57,776 bases of DNA from Phenylobacterium deserti (GCA_945883235.1 CAMCXF010000016.1:1-57776), one strand, 5' to 3'; counted from the stretch's first letter, positions 27,319-36,690 are shown. The notes: a model not told the origin generated them from the sequence alone. A program made the numbers and translations.

Positions 27319-28197
27319 CTACAGAAGCTCCTGGATCGCCTTGCGGGCGGCGTCAGCCAGTTCCGGCCGGGCCAGCGCAAAGGCCACATTGGCGCGCAAC
27401 AGGCCAAGCTTGTCGCCGCAGTCATAGGTGGTGCCTTCGTACTCCAGGGCGTGGAAATCCTGCGTTTTCATCAGGTTGAACATCCCATCTGTCAGCTGGA
27501 TTTCGCCGCCGGCGCCACGTTCCTGGGTTTTGAGAATCTCGAAGATGTCCGGCTGCAGGATATATCGCCCCGAGATGAACAGGTTCGAGGGTTCGGTCCC
27601 GGGCGGGGGTTTCTCCACCATGCCGGTCATGCGATTCAGCCGGCCATCCTGACCATCCAGCGCCACGATGCCGTATTTGTGTGCCTCGCCATCGGGTGCT
27701 GGTTCCACCACGACGATATTGCCGCCGACCTCTTCATAGGCGCTCACCGCCTGGGCCAGGGCCGACGTCTTCGCCATCATCAGCATGTCGGGCAGCATCA
27801 CGGCGAACGGCTCATTACCGATCACATCTCGGGCGCACCAAACCGCATGACCCAGGCCCAGGGGTGCCATCTGGCGGATGAAACTCATCTGACCGGGCTG
27901 GAGCAGGTCGCGGCGGATGTCCGCAAGGATGTCAAGCTTGCCCTTGGCTTCCAGGGTGCTCTCGATTTCGGGGCTGGCATCGAAATAGTCCTCGATCGCC
28001 CCCTGGCCACGCCCGACAATGAACACGAAGTGCTCGATCCCCGCCGCCCGGGCTTCCTCGACGACATAGGACAGTATGGGCCGATCCACGACGTTCAGAA
28101 GGTTCTTGGGCGTCGTCTTGGCTCCCGGCAGGACGCGGGTCCCCAGACCCGCGACCGGAAGCACTGCCTTGCGTACGCGCGCACCCATTTCGACCAT
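27319..28197 (-). CDS. galU: UTP--glucose-1-phosphate uridylyltransferase
   Basis: About 292 residues. The nucleotide-binding signature VLPVAGLGTRVLPGAKTTPK is at the N-terminus, with catalytic-site VVVEPAPDGEAHKYGIVALD and VEKPPPGTEPS downstream. GalU makes UDP-glucose, the substrate of the ugd product in this window. The start is either ATG at 28197 or at 28188 (MGARVRKAV); family alignment favours the latter. It shares a strand with the SDR gene. Confidence 0.95.
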   Translation of the reverse strand: MVEMGARVRKAVLPVAGLGTRVLPGAKTTPKNLLNVVDRPILSYVVEEARAAGIEHFVFIVGRGQGAIEDYFDASPEIESTLEAKGKLDILADIRRDLLQPGQMSFIRQMAPLGLGHAVWCARDVIGNEPFAVMLPDMLMMAKTSALAQAVSAYEEVGGNIVVVEPAPDGEAHKYGIVALDGQDGRLNRMTGMVEKPPPGTEPSNLFISGRYILQPDIFEILKTQERGAGGEIQLTDGMFNLMKTQDFHALEYEGTTYDCGDKLGLLRANVAFALARPELADAARKAIQELL

Positions 28198-28360
28198 CAC
28201 CCAACAACACCCGGATCGGCGTCAACGATTTCTCTAATGCGGCACGGGCGATCCCGCCCACACAAAATTCTCGCGGGTATTGCGATCACGATTTTGAGAT
28301 CGCACGAAGTTGTGTAGAGTGCCCAAGCTGGGGGATTCGCCCCAAGGGGAGCCAACTCAA

Positions 28361-28612
28361 ATGAAGCTTCGCATTGCTACCGTTGTTGCCGCTGGTGTCA
28401 TGGCCCTGAGCCTCGCCGCCTGCCAAAAGAAAGAAGAAGCGCCTGCCGCTGCTGACGCCGCTGTTGCTGCTGATGCCGCTGCCGCCGCTGCGCCCGCCGC
28501 TGCTGAAGCCGCTGCGCCTGCCGCTGCCGACGCTGCTGCTCCGGCCGCTGCTGAAGCTGCTGCTCCGGCTGCTGCCGCTGACGCGATGGCTGCCACGCCT
28601 GCCGCGAAATAA
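28361..28612 (+). CDS. Ala/Pro-rich small lipoprotein
   Basis: 83 residues. MKLRIATVVAAGVMALSLAA followed by Cys gives lipobox LAAC; the mature part begins QKKEEAPAAADAA and is then almost entirely Ala with regularly spaced Pro, Asp and Glu in repeats of about ten residues. It is predicted to be an unfolded, acidic outer-membrane-anchored tail. Start set by an upstream GGGGAG box. An intrinsic terminator follows. No enzymatic domain. Confidence 0.75.
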   Translation: MKLRIATVVAAGVMALSLAACQKKEEAPAAADAAVAADAAAAAAPAAAEAAAPAAADAAAPAAAEAAAPAAAADAMAATPAAK

Positions 28613-28638
28613 GCCTCTCTCTCGAGAGTGTTTGAGCG

Positions 28639-28673
28639 AACGGCCGTCCCTTACGGGGCGGCCGTTTTCTTTT
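28639..28673 (+). terminator. Intrinsic terminator after the Ala-rich lipoprotein
   Basis: AACGGCCGTCCC, loop TTAC, GGGGCGGCCGTT (one wobble pair), then TTTTCTTTT. It lies 27 bases after the lipoprotein stop. The reverse orientation lacks a T tract, so it works for the plus strand and isolates the lipoprotein from the convergent glmS gene. Confidence 0.87.
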
Positions 28674-28700
28674 GGGTGCACCGGCTCGGATTGACCGTCG

Positions 28701-30515
28701 CTATTCGACGGTGACGGACTTGGCCAGATTGCGCGGCTGATCGACGTCAGCGCCCTTGTGGACGGCGACGTGGTAAGCCAGCAGCTGGATCGGCGGGGCA
28801 TAGACCAGCGGAGCGATGAACGGATCGCAGGCCGGCCCTATGATCACCTTCATGCCCGGGGCGGCATGTTTCGCTCCCTCGGCGTCGGTGACCAGGATGA
28901 TCGGCCCACCGCGAGCCGCGACCTCGCTCATATTGGCCAGGGTTTTTTCCATCAGCGGATCGCTGGGCGCGATGACGATGGTCGGCGTCGCCTCATCAAT
29001 CAGCGCGATCGGACCATGCTTCAGCTCGCCGGCCGCATAGCCCTCGGCGTGAATATAGCTGATCTCCTTGAGCTTCAGCGCGCCTTCAAGGGCCAGGGGG
29101 AACATTGCCCCGCGACCCAGGTAGAGCACGTCTCGCGCCCGGGCCAGTTCTGGCACCAGCTTTCGAATGGCGTCTTCGGCCAGCGCCGCCTCTGCCATCA
29201 GACGCGGTGCCTCCAGCATCACCCGGACGAGACGCTGCTCTTCCGCGGAATCAATCCTGCCACGCGCCCTTGCAGCAGCTACCGCCAGCGCGGCCAGGAC
29301 ACTGACCTGCGCCGTAAATGCCTTGGTTGAGGCGACTCCGATCTCGACGCCGCAATGGATCGGCCAGACCACATCGACCTCGCGGGCCATCGTGGACCCC
29401 ACCGCGTTGACCACGGCGGCGCTCTTCATGCCCTTGGCCTGACAATAGCGCAGCGCCGCCAGGGTATCGGCCGTCTCACCGGACTGCGACATGGCGATCA
29501 CCAGTGACCCCGCGTGAAGCGACGGCTCGCGATAGCGAAACTCGGAGGCGACCTCCACGTCCACCGGCAGGTCCGCCAGCCGTTCGATCAGGTACTTGCC
29601 CAGCATGCCGGCGTAATAGGCCGTGCCACACCCGACGATCTGGATTCGCTCCAGTGTGGCGAAGTCGATGCCGCCCGGAAAGGCGGCGTGGCCTGTCAGG
29701 GTGTCCACATAGGCCGCGATCGTGCGTTGGCATCCTTCGGGCTGGTCATGGATTTCCTTCTCCATGAAGTGCCGATAGTTGCCCTTTTCCATCAGAGTGG
29801 CGGACTGCGGCACGGTCTGGACCGCCCGCTGGGCAGGGTGCCCCTCGGCGTCGAAGACCTTGGCGGAGTTGTGATCGATGACCACGAAATCACCGTCCTC
29901 AAGATAGGCGATCCGGTTGGTGAAGGGCCCGACCGCCAGCGCGTCCGACCCCAGAAACATCTCGCCCTTGCCATAGCCCACCACCAGCGGTGGTCCGCGA
30001 CGCGCGCCCATCAGCATGTCCGGCTCGCCGTCGATCATGACCGCCAGCGCAAACGCACCCCGCACCTGATCCAGGGTGGACTTCAGAGCCTCGGCCGGCG
30101 GCTTCCCGCTCAGTTCACGGTCAAGCAGTTGAGCAACAACTTCGGTATCCGTATCCGTTTCGAACACCCGTCCTTCGGCCTTCAGGGTGGCCTTCAGTTC
30201 GGCGAAATTCTCGATGATGCCGTTGTGCACCAGCGTCACGCGGCCCGCGCGATGCGGGTGGGCGTTGCCCTTCGTCGGCGGGCCGTGGGTCGCCCAGCGG
30301 GTGTGACCGATGCCGACCGTCGCCGTCAGGGGCTCGACGGCCAGAACGTCTTCGAGATTCTTGAGCTTGCCTGCCGCGCGGCGCCGCTCGACCCCGTCAA
30401 CCGCAAAGCCCGCGACGCCGGCCGAGTCATAGCCCCGGTATTCCAGTCGCTTCAGGCTTTCGACCAGGCGTTCCTGGACTGAAGACGTCCCGACAATGCC
30501 GATGATGCCGCACAT
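28701..30515 (-). CDS. glmS: Glutamine--fructose-6-phosphate aminotransferase (isomerizing)
   Basis: 604 residues. Cys2 (MCGIIGIVGTS) is the glutaminase nucleophile of the N-terminal Ntn domain; two SIS domains follow (SQSGETADTLAALRYCQAKG, then the LGRGAMFPLALEGALKLKEI region), and the ending DVDQPRNLAKSVTVE is the conserved C-tail. It makes glucosamine-6-phosphate, which the product of the divergent glmM gene converts to glucosamine-1-phosphate. Confidence 0.98.
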   Translation of the reverse strand: MCGIIGIVGTSSVQERLVESLKRLEYRGYDSAGVAGFAVDGVERRRAAGKLKNLEDVLAVEPLTATVGIGHTRWATHGPPTKGNAHPHRAGRVTLVHNGIIENFAELKATLKAEGRVFETDTDTEVVAQLLDRELSGKPPAEALKSTLDQVRGAFALAVMIDGEPDMLMGARRGPPLVVGYGKGEMFLGSDALAVGPFTNRIAYLEDGDFVVIDHNSAKVFDAEGHPAQRAVQTVPQSATLMEKGNYRHFMEKEIHDQPEGCQRTIAAYVDTLTGHAAFPGGIDFATLERIQIVGCGTAYYAGMLGKYLIERLADLPVDVEVASEFRYREPSLHAGSLVIAMSQSGETADTLAALRYCQAKGMKSAAVVNAVGSTMAREVDVVWPIHCGVEIGVASTKAFTAQVSVLAALAVAAARARGRIDSAEEQRLVRVMLEAPRLMAEAALAEDAIRKLVPELARARDVLYLGRGAMFPLALEGALKLKEISYIHAEGYAAGELKHGPIALIDEATPTIVIAPSDPLMEKTLANMSEVAARGGPIILVTDAEGAKHAAPGMKVIIGPACDPFIAPLVYAPPIQLLAYHVAVHKGADVDQPRNLAKSVTVE

Positions 30516-30654
30516 GTGGCAGATACCCTCAATGTGGTAAGGCGACCCCAGACCGATATCGCCAACGACCCTGGCGGCTTTAGCATCCGCTTAGCTCCCG
30601 TCGATTAAATCTCCGTTTCGGATCGTTTCCAGATCCTTTTCCGACGAGCCAACC

Positions 30655-32007
30655 ATGAGCACTCGAGCCTATTTCGGCACTGACGGCATTCGCGGCCAGG
30701 CCAACAGCCATCCGATGACAGCGGAGGTGGCGCTGCGCGTCGGCATGGCGGCGGGCAAGGTCTTCATGTCCCAGGATGAGCGGCGCCATCTGGTGGTGAT
30801 CGGCAAGGACACCCGCCTGTCCGGCTATATGGTCGAACCGGCTCTGGTGGCCGGTTTCGCCAGTGTGGGCATGGATGTTCGCCTGCTGGGCCCGATGCCC
30901 ACGCCGGGGGTGGCCATGATGACCCGATCCCTGCGGGCTGATCTGGGCGTGATGATTTCAGCCTCCCACAACGCCTATGTCGACAACGGCATCAAGTTGT
31001 TCGGTCCCGACGGCTTCAAGCTTTCCGATGCCAAGGAGCTGGAAATCGAAGCCCTGATGGACCAGGGACTGGCCGAGGGGCTGGCCCCGCCGACTGCGCT
31101 GGGTCGCGTTGCGCGTGTCGACGATTCCCAGGCCCGTTATGTCGAGATCGCCAAGGCGACCTTTCCGCGCCGCCTGAACCTTTCCGGCCTGCGGGTGGTG
31201 ATCGATTGCGCCAATGGCGCGGCCTATAAGGTCGCCCCGGTGGTGCTCTATGAACTGGGTGCCGATGTCATCAAGGTGGGCGTCGAGCCCAACGGCACCA
31301 ATATCAACGCCGATTGCGGCTCCACCCATCCTGCGGCCATGGTCAACGCGGTGCGAGAGTCCCGGGCCGACATCGGCATCGCCCTCGACGGAGACGCCGA
31401 CCGGCTGTTGATTTGCGACGAAACCGGACGGCTGGTTGATGGCGACCAGATCATGGCTCTTATCGCCGACAGCTGGTCGCGGACCGGCCGCCTGACCGGC
31501 GGTGGCGTGGTGGCGACAGTCATGTCGAACCTCGGGCTCGAACGGTTCCTGACCGCCCGGAATCTGACCCTCGAACGCACCGCGGTCGGCGATCGCGCCG
31601 TCATGGTACGCATGCGTGAAGGCGGCTTCAACCTGGGCGGCGAACAGTCGGGTCACATGATCCTGTCAGACTTTTCCACAACCGGTGACGGCCTTCTGTC
31701 CGCGCTTCAGGTGCTGGCCGTCCTCAAGGAGAGCGACCAGCCCATGAGCACCTTGGCGCGCCAGTTCGAGCCCGTGCCGCAGTTGCTCGAAAACGTCCGC
31801 TTCGCGGGCGGAAAGCCACTGGAAGATGCCCGGGTCAAGGCCGCTGTAGCCGACGCCGAACAACGCCTGAAGGGTAACGGGCGACTTCTGGTCAGGGCTT
31901 CAGGCACCGAACCCCTGATCCGCATCATGGCCGAAGGCGACGACGCCAGGCTGGTCAGCCAGGTGGTCAAGGAGTTGGTCAGTGCGGTGAAGAAGGCCGC
32001 AGCGTAG
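30655..32007 (+). CDS. glmM: Phosphoglucosamine mutase
   Basis: 450 residues. Active-site serine loop [17 protein letters not shown], metal-binding DGDADRLLI and the sugar-binding GGEQSGHMI motifs are all present, and the C-terminal [15 protein letters not shown] is the phosphate site. It interconverts GlcN-6-P and GlcN-1-P for UDP-GlcNAc synthesis. It is divergent from glmS with 139 bases between, so the pair may share control. GlmU is not in the window. Confidence 0.97.
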   Translation: MSTRAYFGTDGIRGQANSHPMTAEVALRVGMAAGKVFMSQDERRHLVVIGKDTRLSGYMVEPALVAGFASVGMDVRLLGPMPTPGVAMMTRSLRADLGVMISASHNAYVDNGIKLFGPDGFKLSDAKELEIEALMDQGLAEGLAPPTALGRVARVDDSQARYVEIAKATFPRRLNLSGLRVVIDCANGAAYKVAPVVLYELGADVIKVGVEPNGTNINADCGSTHPAAMVNAVRESRADIGIALDGDADRLLICDETGRLVDGDQIMALIADSWSRTGRLTGGGVVATVMSNLGLERFLTARNLTLERTAVGDRAVMVRMREGGFNLGGEQSGHMILSDFSTTGDGLLSALQVLAVLKESDQPMSTLARQFEPVPQLLENVRFAGGKPLEDARVKAAVADAEQRLKGNGRLLVRASGTEPLIRIMAEGDDARLVSQVVKELVSAVKKAAA

Positions 32008-32373
32008 AGCGTCCGACGTCCGGGATAGATTAACCCCCTTAAGCCCGTCACTACCCGGCTTGTCCGGGTTATTCGTAGACGCTGGCGTTCTCGAAGGAAC
32101 CTCGGCGGCGATGTTTCGACCTCGTTCGGCAATCACGGAGATCATCGGTTACCCCTCGGGCGGGTCGCGCCGCTGCGCGGCCCGCCCGGGGCAGGCTCCC
32201 AAGCCGGGTAGTGACGAGCTTTTGGGATACCGTAGCCAGGCGAGCGACGAACGACCGTTCCAGCGCGCACCCGCGAAACTAACCCCTACCCAAGCGTAAA
32301 TTCCTGTGTCAGCATCGACATATTCAACCGGCTCGATCCCGTTGAACCGAAAGAAAAGTGCTTGGGAGGAAAT
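32008..32373. other. 366-base intergenic with a REP-type flanked segment
   Basis: No convincing gene. A 16-bp exact inverted repeat (32046-32061 and 32201-32216) encloses a segment containing a long G/C-rich hairpin at about 32155-32191 (GGGCGGGTCGCGC-CGCT-GCGCGGCCCGCCC). The left arm includes ACCCGG-CTTGT-CCGGGT, the same palindrome core and loop as the repeat near the GIY-YIG gene. On the minus strand a tiny frame runs into the repeat as NNPDKPG, a common by-product of this repeat family. Confidence 0.7.
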
Positions 32374-32535
32374 ATGCGACGTGACATCGCCCTCACGGGT
32401 GCGGCGCGACAGATCGAACGACCCGCCCGTTCGATTGCGTGCCTTGCCTTCGTGACCGTCCTCGGAGCGGCCTTCTGGGTGGGTGCCGCTTGGGTTTTCG
32501 ACACCGTCCTGCGACTGTACGGTGCGGGGCTTTAG
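32374..32535 (+). CDS. 53-residue single-span membrane protein
   Basis: An ATG at 32374 behind a strong GGGAGGAAAT box opens 53 residues: an Arg-rich N-terminus (MRRDIALTGAARQIERPARS), one hydrophobic segment (ACLAFVTVLGAAFWVGAAWV) and a short tail. The strong box and hydrophobic core argue for a real protein. No homologue recognised. Its stop overlaps the end of the DUF6886-like gene by 4 bases, convergently. Confidence 0.6.
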   Translation: MRRDIALTGAARQIERPARSIACLAFVTVLGAAFWVGAAWVFDTVLRLYGAGL

Positions 32536-33056
32536 CCGCCTCTCGGCAAGGCATTGCGCTTGCGGATAATCGAGAACTGCAGGGTAGATCCAGCGATCGC
32601 ATCGGCCAGCAGCCAGAAATTGTCGATGACCCGGGTCTCGACACCCGCAGCGTGAAGCGCGGCCATGGGATTGCGGACCTTCAGACTTTTCCTCGGTGAG
32701 ACGCCGCATCGGGCGATCCAGTATCCGGCCTCGGGCAAAGCGCTTTCGAAGTTCTCGTCCGGCAGCTCGTAGATTGTAAGTTCAGTTGTCCTGACGCGTT
32801 CCAGCCAGACGCCTTCAAACGCAACGATCCTGTCCGAACGCCCGAGAAACGTGTCCCGATCAGATGTTGAGGTCTGCGGCCCGGCGCGAAAACAGATACG
32901 CGGGCAATCTCGAGGCGTCAGGTAGTTCGGCAGATGACTTTCTGCGACAGCCCATACAGCCAGCCCACTGACGCCGGAGTCAGGCGACGGAACCGGGCGC
33001 GGTTCAAACCACGTGATCCCCGCGTCCTCGCTCACATGATACAGCTTCGGTCGCAC
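32532..33056 (-). CDS. DUF6886-like protein
   Basis: 174 residues beginning MRPKLYHVSEDAGITWFEPR, with VSGLAVWAVAESHLPNYLTP and CPRICF. The pattern of an N-terminal YHVSE strand and PR-rich loop suits the DUF6886 group of small proteins without known function, which may have an RNA 2'-phosphotransferase-like or ADP-ribosyl-type fold. That fold suggestion is an inference. No membrane or signal segment. It lies 29 bases from the end of ugd. Confidence 0.6.
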   Translation of the reverse strand: MRPKLYHVSEDAGITWFEPRPVPSPDSGVSGLAVWAVAESHLPNYLTPRDCPRICFRAGPQTSTSDRDTFLGRSDRIVAFEGVWLERVRTTELTIYELPDENFESALPEAGYWIARCGVSPRKSLKVRNPMAALHAAGVETRVIDNFWLLADAIAGSTLQFSIIRKRNALPRGG

Positions 33057-33084
33057 GCCCGGGTGCCTCCGGCATTCCCTGAAA

Positions 33085-34386
33085 TCAGGCTCTGCCGATG
33101 CTCGTATACGCGAACCCGCGCGCCTTCATGTCAGCGGGCTTGTATATGTTGCGCAGGTCCACCAGCACCGGCTTGTTCATCAGCAGTTTGATCCGGTCCA
33201 GGTCCAGCGCCCGGAATTGGTCCCACTCGGTGATAATCACAAGGATGTCAGCGCCCTCGGCCACGGCGTAGGGGTCATCCTTGAAGTTGACGCCCGGCAG
33301 CAAGTGCTTGGCCTCTTCACCTTCCGGATCAAACGCCTGCACCCTGGCCCCCTTGTCCAGCAACGCCGGAATGATCGCCAGCGACGGCGCGTCGCGCATG
33401 TCGTCGGTATTGGGTTTGAACGTCAGGCCCAGGATGCCCACGGTCTTGCCCTTGGGATCGCCGTCCATGGCGCGCACCACCTTGCGCGCCATCGCCCGCT
33501 TGCGCTCGTCGTTGACCGTTACGGTGGTCTCGACCAGCGTCACCGGCGTTCCAGCGTCGCGCGCCGTTCTTACCAATGCCAAGGTATCCTTCGGGAAGCA
33601 GGAACCGCCATAGCCCGGACCAGCGTTGAGGAACTTGCCCCCGATGCGGCCGTCCAGTCCGATCCCGCGGGCCACCTGCTGGATGTCGGCGCCCACCGCT
33701 TCGCAGAGGTCGGCCATCTCGTTGATGTAAGTGATCTTCAGCGCCAGAAATGCATTGGCGGCGTATTTGATCAGCTCCGAGGTCCGGCGGCTGGTGAACA
33801 GGATCGGCGTTTCGTTCAGATAGAGCGGCCGATACAGCTCCCGCATGATCGCCTGCGCCCGCGCGTCCTCTGTCCCGACGACCACGCGGTCCGGCCGCTT
33901 GAAGTCCTCGATCGCCGCGCCTTCACGCAGGAACTCGGGGTTGGAGACGATGGCCACATCGGCGTCGGGGCGGACCCGCTTGAAGATTGCCTCGATCTCG
34001 TCGCCGGTGCCCACCGGGACGGTCGACTTGGTGACCACAACCGTGAAGCCGTCGACGAAGCCTACGATCTCTTCCGCCGCCGCATAAACATACGACAGGT
34101 CAGCATAGCCGTCGCCACGGCGGGACGGCGTGCCGACCCCGATGAACACCGCGTCGGCCTCGCGCACGGCGTCTTCTGCGTCAGTCGAAAAGAACAGCCG
34201 TCCGGCCTTGACGTTGGCGGCGACCAGCAGATCCAGCCCCGGCTCATAGATCGGGATGCCACCGGACTTGAGCTGGGCGATCTTGGCCGCATCCTTGTCG
34301 ATGCAGGTAACGGTGTGTCCGAAGTCAGCAAAGCAGGCCCCGCTGACCAGGCCCACATAACCCGTCCCGATCATCGCCACGCGCAT
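33085..34386 (-). CDS. ugd: UDP-glucose 6-dehydrogenase
   Basis: 433 residues. NAD-binding N-terminus MRVAMIGTGYVGLVSGACFA; catalytic Cys in PGYGGSCFPKDTLAL; C-terminal UDP-binding domain (GLTFKPNTDDMRDAPSLAI). It oxidises UDP-glucose to UDP-glucuronate for acidic polysaccharides. UDP-glucose would come from galU. Start supported by GGAGTAG about 6 bases upstream. Confidence 0.96.
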   Translation of the reverse strand: MRVAMIGTGYVGLVSGACFADFGHTVTCIDKDAAKIAQLKSGGIPIYEPGLDLLVAANVKAGRLFFSTDAEDAVREADAVFIGVGTPSRRGDGYADLSYVYAAAEEIVGFVDGFTVVVTKSTVPVGTGDEIEAIFKRVRPDADVAIVSNPEFLREGAAIEDFKRPDRVVVGTEDARAQAIMRELYRPLYLNETPILFTSRRTSELIKYAANAFLALKITYINEMADLCEAVGADIQQVARGIGLDGRIGGKFLNAGPGYGGSCFPKDTLALVRTARDAGTPVTLVETTVTVNDERKRAMARKVVRAMDGDPKGKTVGILGLTFKPNTDDMRDAPSLAIIPALLDKGARVQAFDPEGEEAKHLLPGVNFKDDPYAVAEGADILVIITEWDQFRALDLDRIKLLMNKPVLVDLRNIYKPADMKARGFAYTSIGRA

Positions 34387-34498
34387 AGTCTACTCCTTCG
34401 AAGGCGAGGTCGCTGTGCTGCGCAAACCGACGTCGCGTTGGCATTGGTACAAAAGTTTGGCGATGCAGCAATTCCTGCGCCGCGATGGAACTCGGAGG

Positions 34499-36049
34499 TC
34501 AGATCTCCTGGTTGTAAGCGCCCACCTGTGGCCGCTTCGCCAGCCGCGGTTTGACCTCTTGATGGAACAGGGCGCGCATGTCGTCCTCGGAGCGCATGCT
34601 TTCCACGACCACAACAAGCTCCGGCTTGTTGGATGACGCTCGCACCAGCACCCACGACCCGTCCTCCAGCGCCACGCGCACACCGTTGACGGTGATCAGG
34701 TCAATGATCTTGCGGCCCAGGATCGTGCCGCCCGCCTTGGCGAAGGCGGTGTATTCAGCGACCACCTCATCGACGAGGCCGTACTTCACTTCGTCGGCGC
34801 AGTGCGCGCTCATGGTCAACGAGGTGTACGCGACGGGCAGGGCCTTCTTGAGGTCCGAGAGCTTCTTGTCGGGGTTGCGGTCCAGCATCGCCAGGATCGC
34901 GGCTGCGGCGACCAGGCCATCGTCGTAGCCGCGTCCGACCGGCGGGTTCATGAAGAAGTGGCCGCTCTTCTCGAAGCCGGCCAGCGCGCCCAGCTCGGCG
35001 GTCTTGCGCTTGATGTAGCTGTGACCGGTCTTCCAATAGACGGTGGTAGCACCGTTGGCCTTCAGCACCGGGTCCGTGACGAACAGGCCGGTAGATTTTA
35101 CATCGACGACGAAGGTCGCATCCTTGTGCAAATAGGACAGGTCGCGGGCCAGCATCAGCCCGATCTTGTCCGCGAAAATCTCCTCACCTTCGTCGTCAAC
35201 CACACCGCATCGATCACCGTCGCCATCGAAACCCAGGGCCAGGTCCGCGCCATGCTCGCGGACCGTCTTGGCCATGGCGTGCAGCATTATGCTGTCTTCC
35301 GGGTTCGGATTGTACTTTGGGAAGGTGTAGTCCAGCTCACAATCCATTTCGATGAGGTTGACTACCCCCATGTCGCGCAGCGCGCGTGGCGCAAACGCGC
35401 CGGCCGTGCCGTTGCCGCAGGCCGCCACCACGGTCAGCGGGCGCTTCAGGCTGAGCCGACTGGCGGCGTCGGTGATGTAGCGCTCGGCAACGCCGGCGAC
35501 GTGGGTAAGCGATCCACCCGGCCGCTGTTCCCAGCGGGCTTCCAGCACGATGTCTTTCAGCCGCCCCATCTCGTCGGGGCCAAACGTCAGCGGCCGTTGT
35601 GCGCCCATCTTCACGCCGGTCCAGCCGTTTTCATTGTGACTGGCGGTGACCATGGCCACGCAGGGCGCGTCGAGATCGAACTGGGCGAAATAGGCCATCG
35701 GCGAAACCGACAGGCCAATGTCCAACACCTCGCAACCCGCGGCCACCAGACCCAGCGTAAGGGCCTGTTTGATAGACAATGAATACGACCGATAGTCATG
35801 TCCAACGACAATCCGCTTCTGGCCCATCTCGTGAATCAGGGTGCCAAGACCCAGACCCAGCGCCTCGATCCCCAGCAGGTTGATGTCCGAACCGAATACC
35901 CAACGTGCATCGTATTCCCGAAATCCGGTCGCCTTAACCAGAGGAAAATTCTCATAATTCAATGTATTAGGAATAAGATCGGCGCGGGGGGTGGGAAGCA
36001 TCAGAAACTCCGGAGTGTCTTGATCCATGCCATAACGCCTGGACCCCAC
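34499..36049 (-). CDS. Phosphomannomutase/phosphoglucomutase
   Basis: 516 residues of the alpha-D-phosphohexomutase family. Phosphoserine loop VTASHNENGWTGVKMG, metal-binding FDGDGDRCGVVDD, sugar-binding FEKSGHFFMNPP and C-terminal RASSNKPELVVVVES. It interconverts hexose-6- and hexose-1-phosphates, feeding galU (glucose-1-P) or GDP-mannose synthesis. The first in-frame ATG is used, but one at about 36028 (MDQDTPEF) is equally likely. A 112-base gap separates it from ugd. Confidence 0.93.
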   Translation of the reverse strand: MGSRRYGMDQDTPEFLMLPTPRADLIPNTLNYENFPLVKATGFREYDARWVFGSDINLLGIEALGLGLGTLIHEMGQKRIVVGHDYRSYSLSIKQALTLGLVAAGCEVLDIGLSVSPMAYFAQFDLDAPCVAMVTASHNENGWTGVKMGAQRPLTFGPDEMGRLKDIVLEARWEQRPGGSLTHVAGVAERYITDAASRLSLKRPLTVVAACGNGTAGAFAPRALRDMGVVNLIEMDCELDYTFPKYNPNPEDSIMLHAMAKTVREHGADLALGFDGDGDRCGVVDDEGEEIFADKIGLMLARDLSYLHKDATFVVDVKSTGLFVTDPVLKANGATTVYWKTGHSYIKRKTAELGALAGFEKSGHFFMNPPVGRGYDDGLVAAAAILAMLDRNPDKKLSDLKKALPVAYTSLTMSAHCADEVKYGLVDEVVAEYTAFAKAGGTILGRKIIDLITVNGVRVALEDGSWVLVRASSNKPELVVVVESMRSEDDMRALFHQEVKPRLAKRPQVGAYNQEI

Positions 36050-36195
36050 TGAAGGCTTAACGCCAACCGGGCCAGGGACTGTTTGCTAGATTGTATACGC
36101 CTACTTGTGACAAACCCGGTTGACCGCAGCATCCCGGACCCGTTCATTGGAGGGAACAGGCGTCAAGACAACGCCGCCACAAAAAAGGGAGCGCC

Positions 36196-36690
36196 ATGGC
36201 CGCCAAGAAATTCCCGGTTGAAGCCGGACACATCCTGTTGTTCGCCCGGTCGATCGGCGACGAGAACCCGGCCTACACCGACGAGGACGGCGCGAAGAAG
36301 ACGGAAGCCGGCGGCATCATCGCGCCCCCGACCTTCGTGCAGTCCAGCGCCCAGTTCGACCCCGACTACTTCCTGCGCCCCAAGGTGGGACAGCCGTGGT
36401 TCGGCTCCGGCAAGAACCCGACCGGCGTTGTGCGTACGGGTGGTGGCGGTGGTGGTGGCGGCGGAGGTCTCCACGCTGAACAACACTATGAGTACCATCG
36501 GCCCTTGCGAGCCGGCGATGTCCTGACCGCCACGACCCTGCCCGGCAAGACCTGGGAAAAGGAGGGCCGCCGCTCCGGCAAGCTGGTGTTCTCGGAATCC
36601 GTCACCGAATACCGCGATGAAAAGGGTGAGCTGGTTGTCACCGCGCGCGGCGTCGGTGTGCGCACCGAACGCCCCGTCGAGCAGAAATAG
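36196..36690 (+). CDS. FAS1-like/MaoC N-terminal dehydratase-domain protein
   Basis: 164 residues, a hot-dog domain of the MaoC_dehydrat_N family: FPVEAGHILLFARSIGDENP, IIAPPTFVQSSAQFDPDYFL and LHAEQHYEYHRPLRAGDVL, with a glycine run (about ten Gly, residues 82-92) just before the HAEQ motif. Such proteins pair with a second MaoC protein to form an enoyl-CoA hydratase heterodimer. The partner gene begins 11 bases downstream. Confidence 0.85.
   Translation: MAAKKFPVEAGHILLFARSIGDENPAYTDEDGAKKTEAGGIIAPPTFVQSSAQFDPDYFLRPKVGQPWFGSGKNPTGVVRTGGGGGGGGGGLHAEQHYEYHRPLRAGDVLTATTLPGKTWEKEGRRSGKLVFSESVTEYRDEKGELVVTARGVGVRTERPVEQK

Noticed and set aside
27145..28317. Plus-strand frame of 390 codons opposite the SDR gene and galU
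   Set aside because: It spans two real minus-strand genes and has no recognisable domain.
28357..28596. Minus-strand Ala/Gly-repeat frame opposite the lipoprotein
   Set aside because: Pure consequence of GCN-rich repeats on the other strand; the plus strand has signal peptide, lipobox and terminator.
29514..30482. Plus-strand frame of 322 codons inside glmS
   Set aside because: Shadow of the N-terminal glmS part; no start signal and no similarity.
28701..30654. glmS ribozyme or riboswitch upstream of glmS
   Set aside because: The 139-base glmS-glmM region is short and shows no pseudoknot pattern of the glmS ribozyme, which is a Gram-positive feature.
32029..32043. TTAA-CCCCC-TTAA after glmM as a CtrA box
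   Set aside because: The spacer is five bases rather than seven, and it lies downstream of a stop codon.
33217..34554. Plus-strand frame of 445 codons opposite ugd
   Set aside because: Antisense shadow of ugd, rich in His, Arg and Gln, with no domain and no ribosome-binding site.
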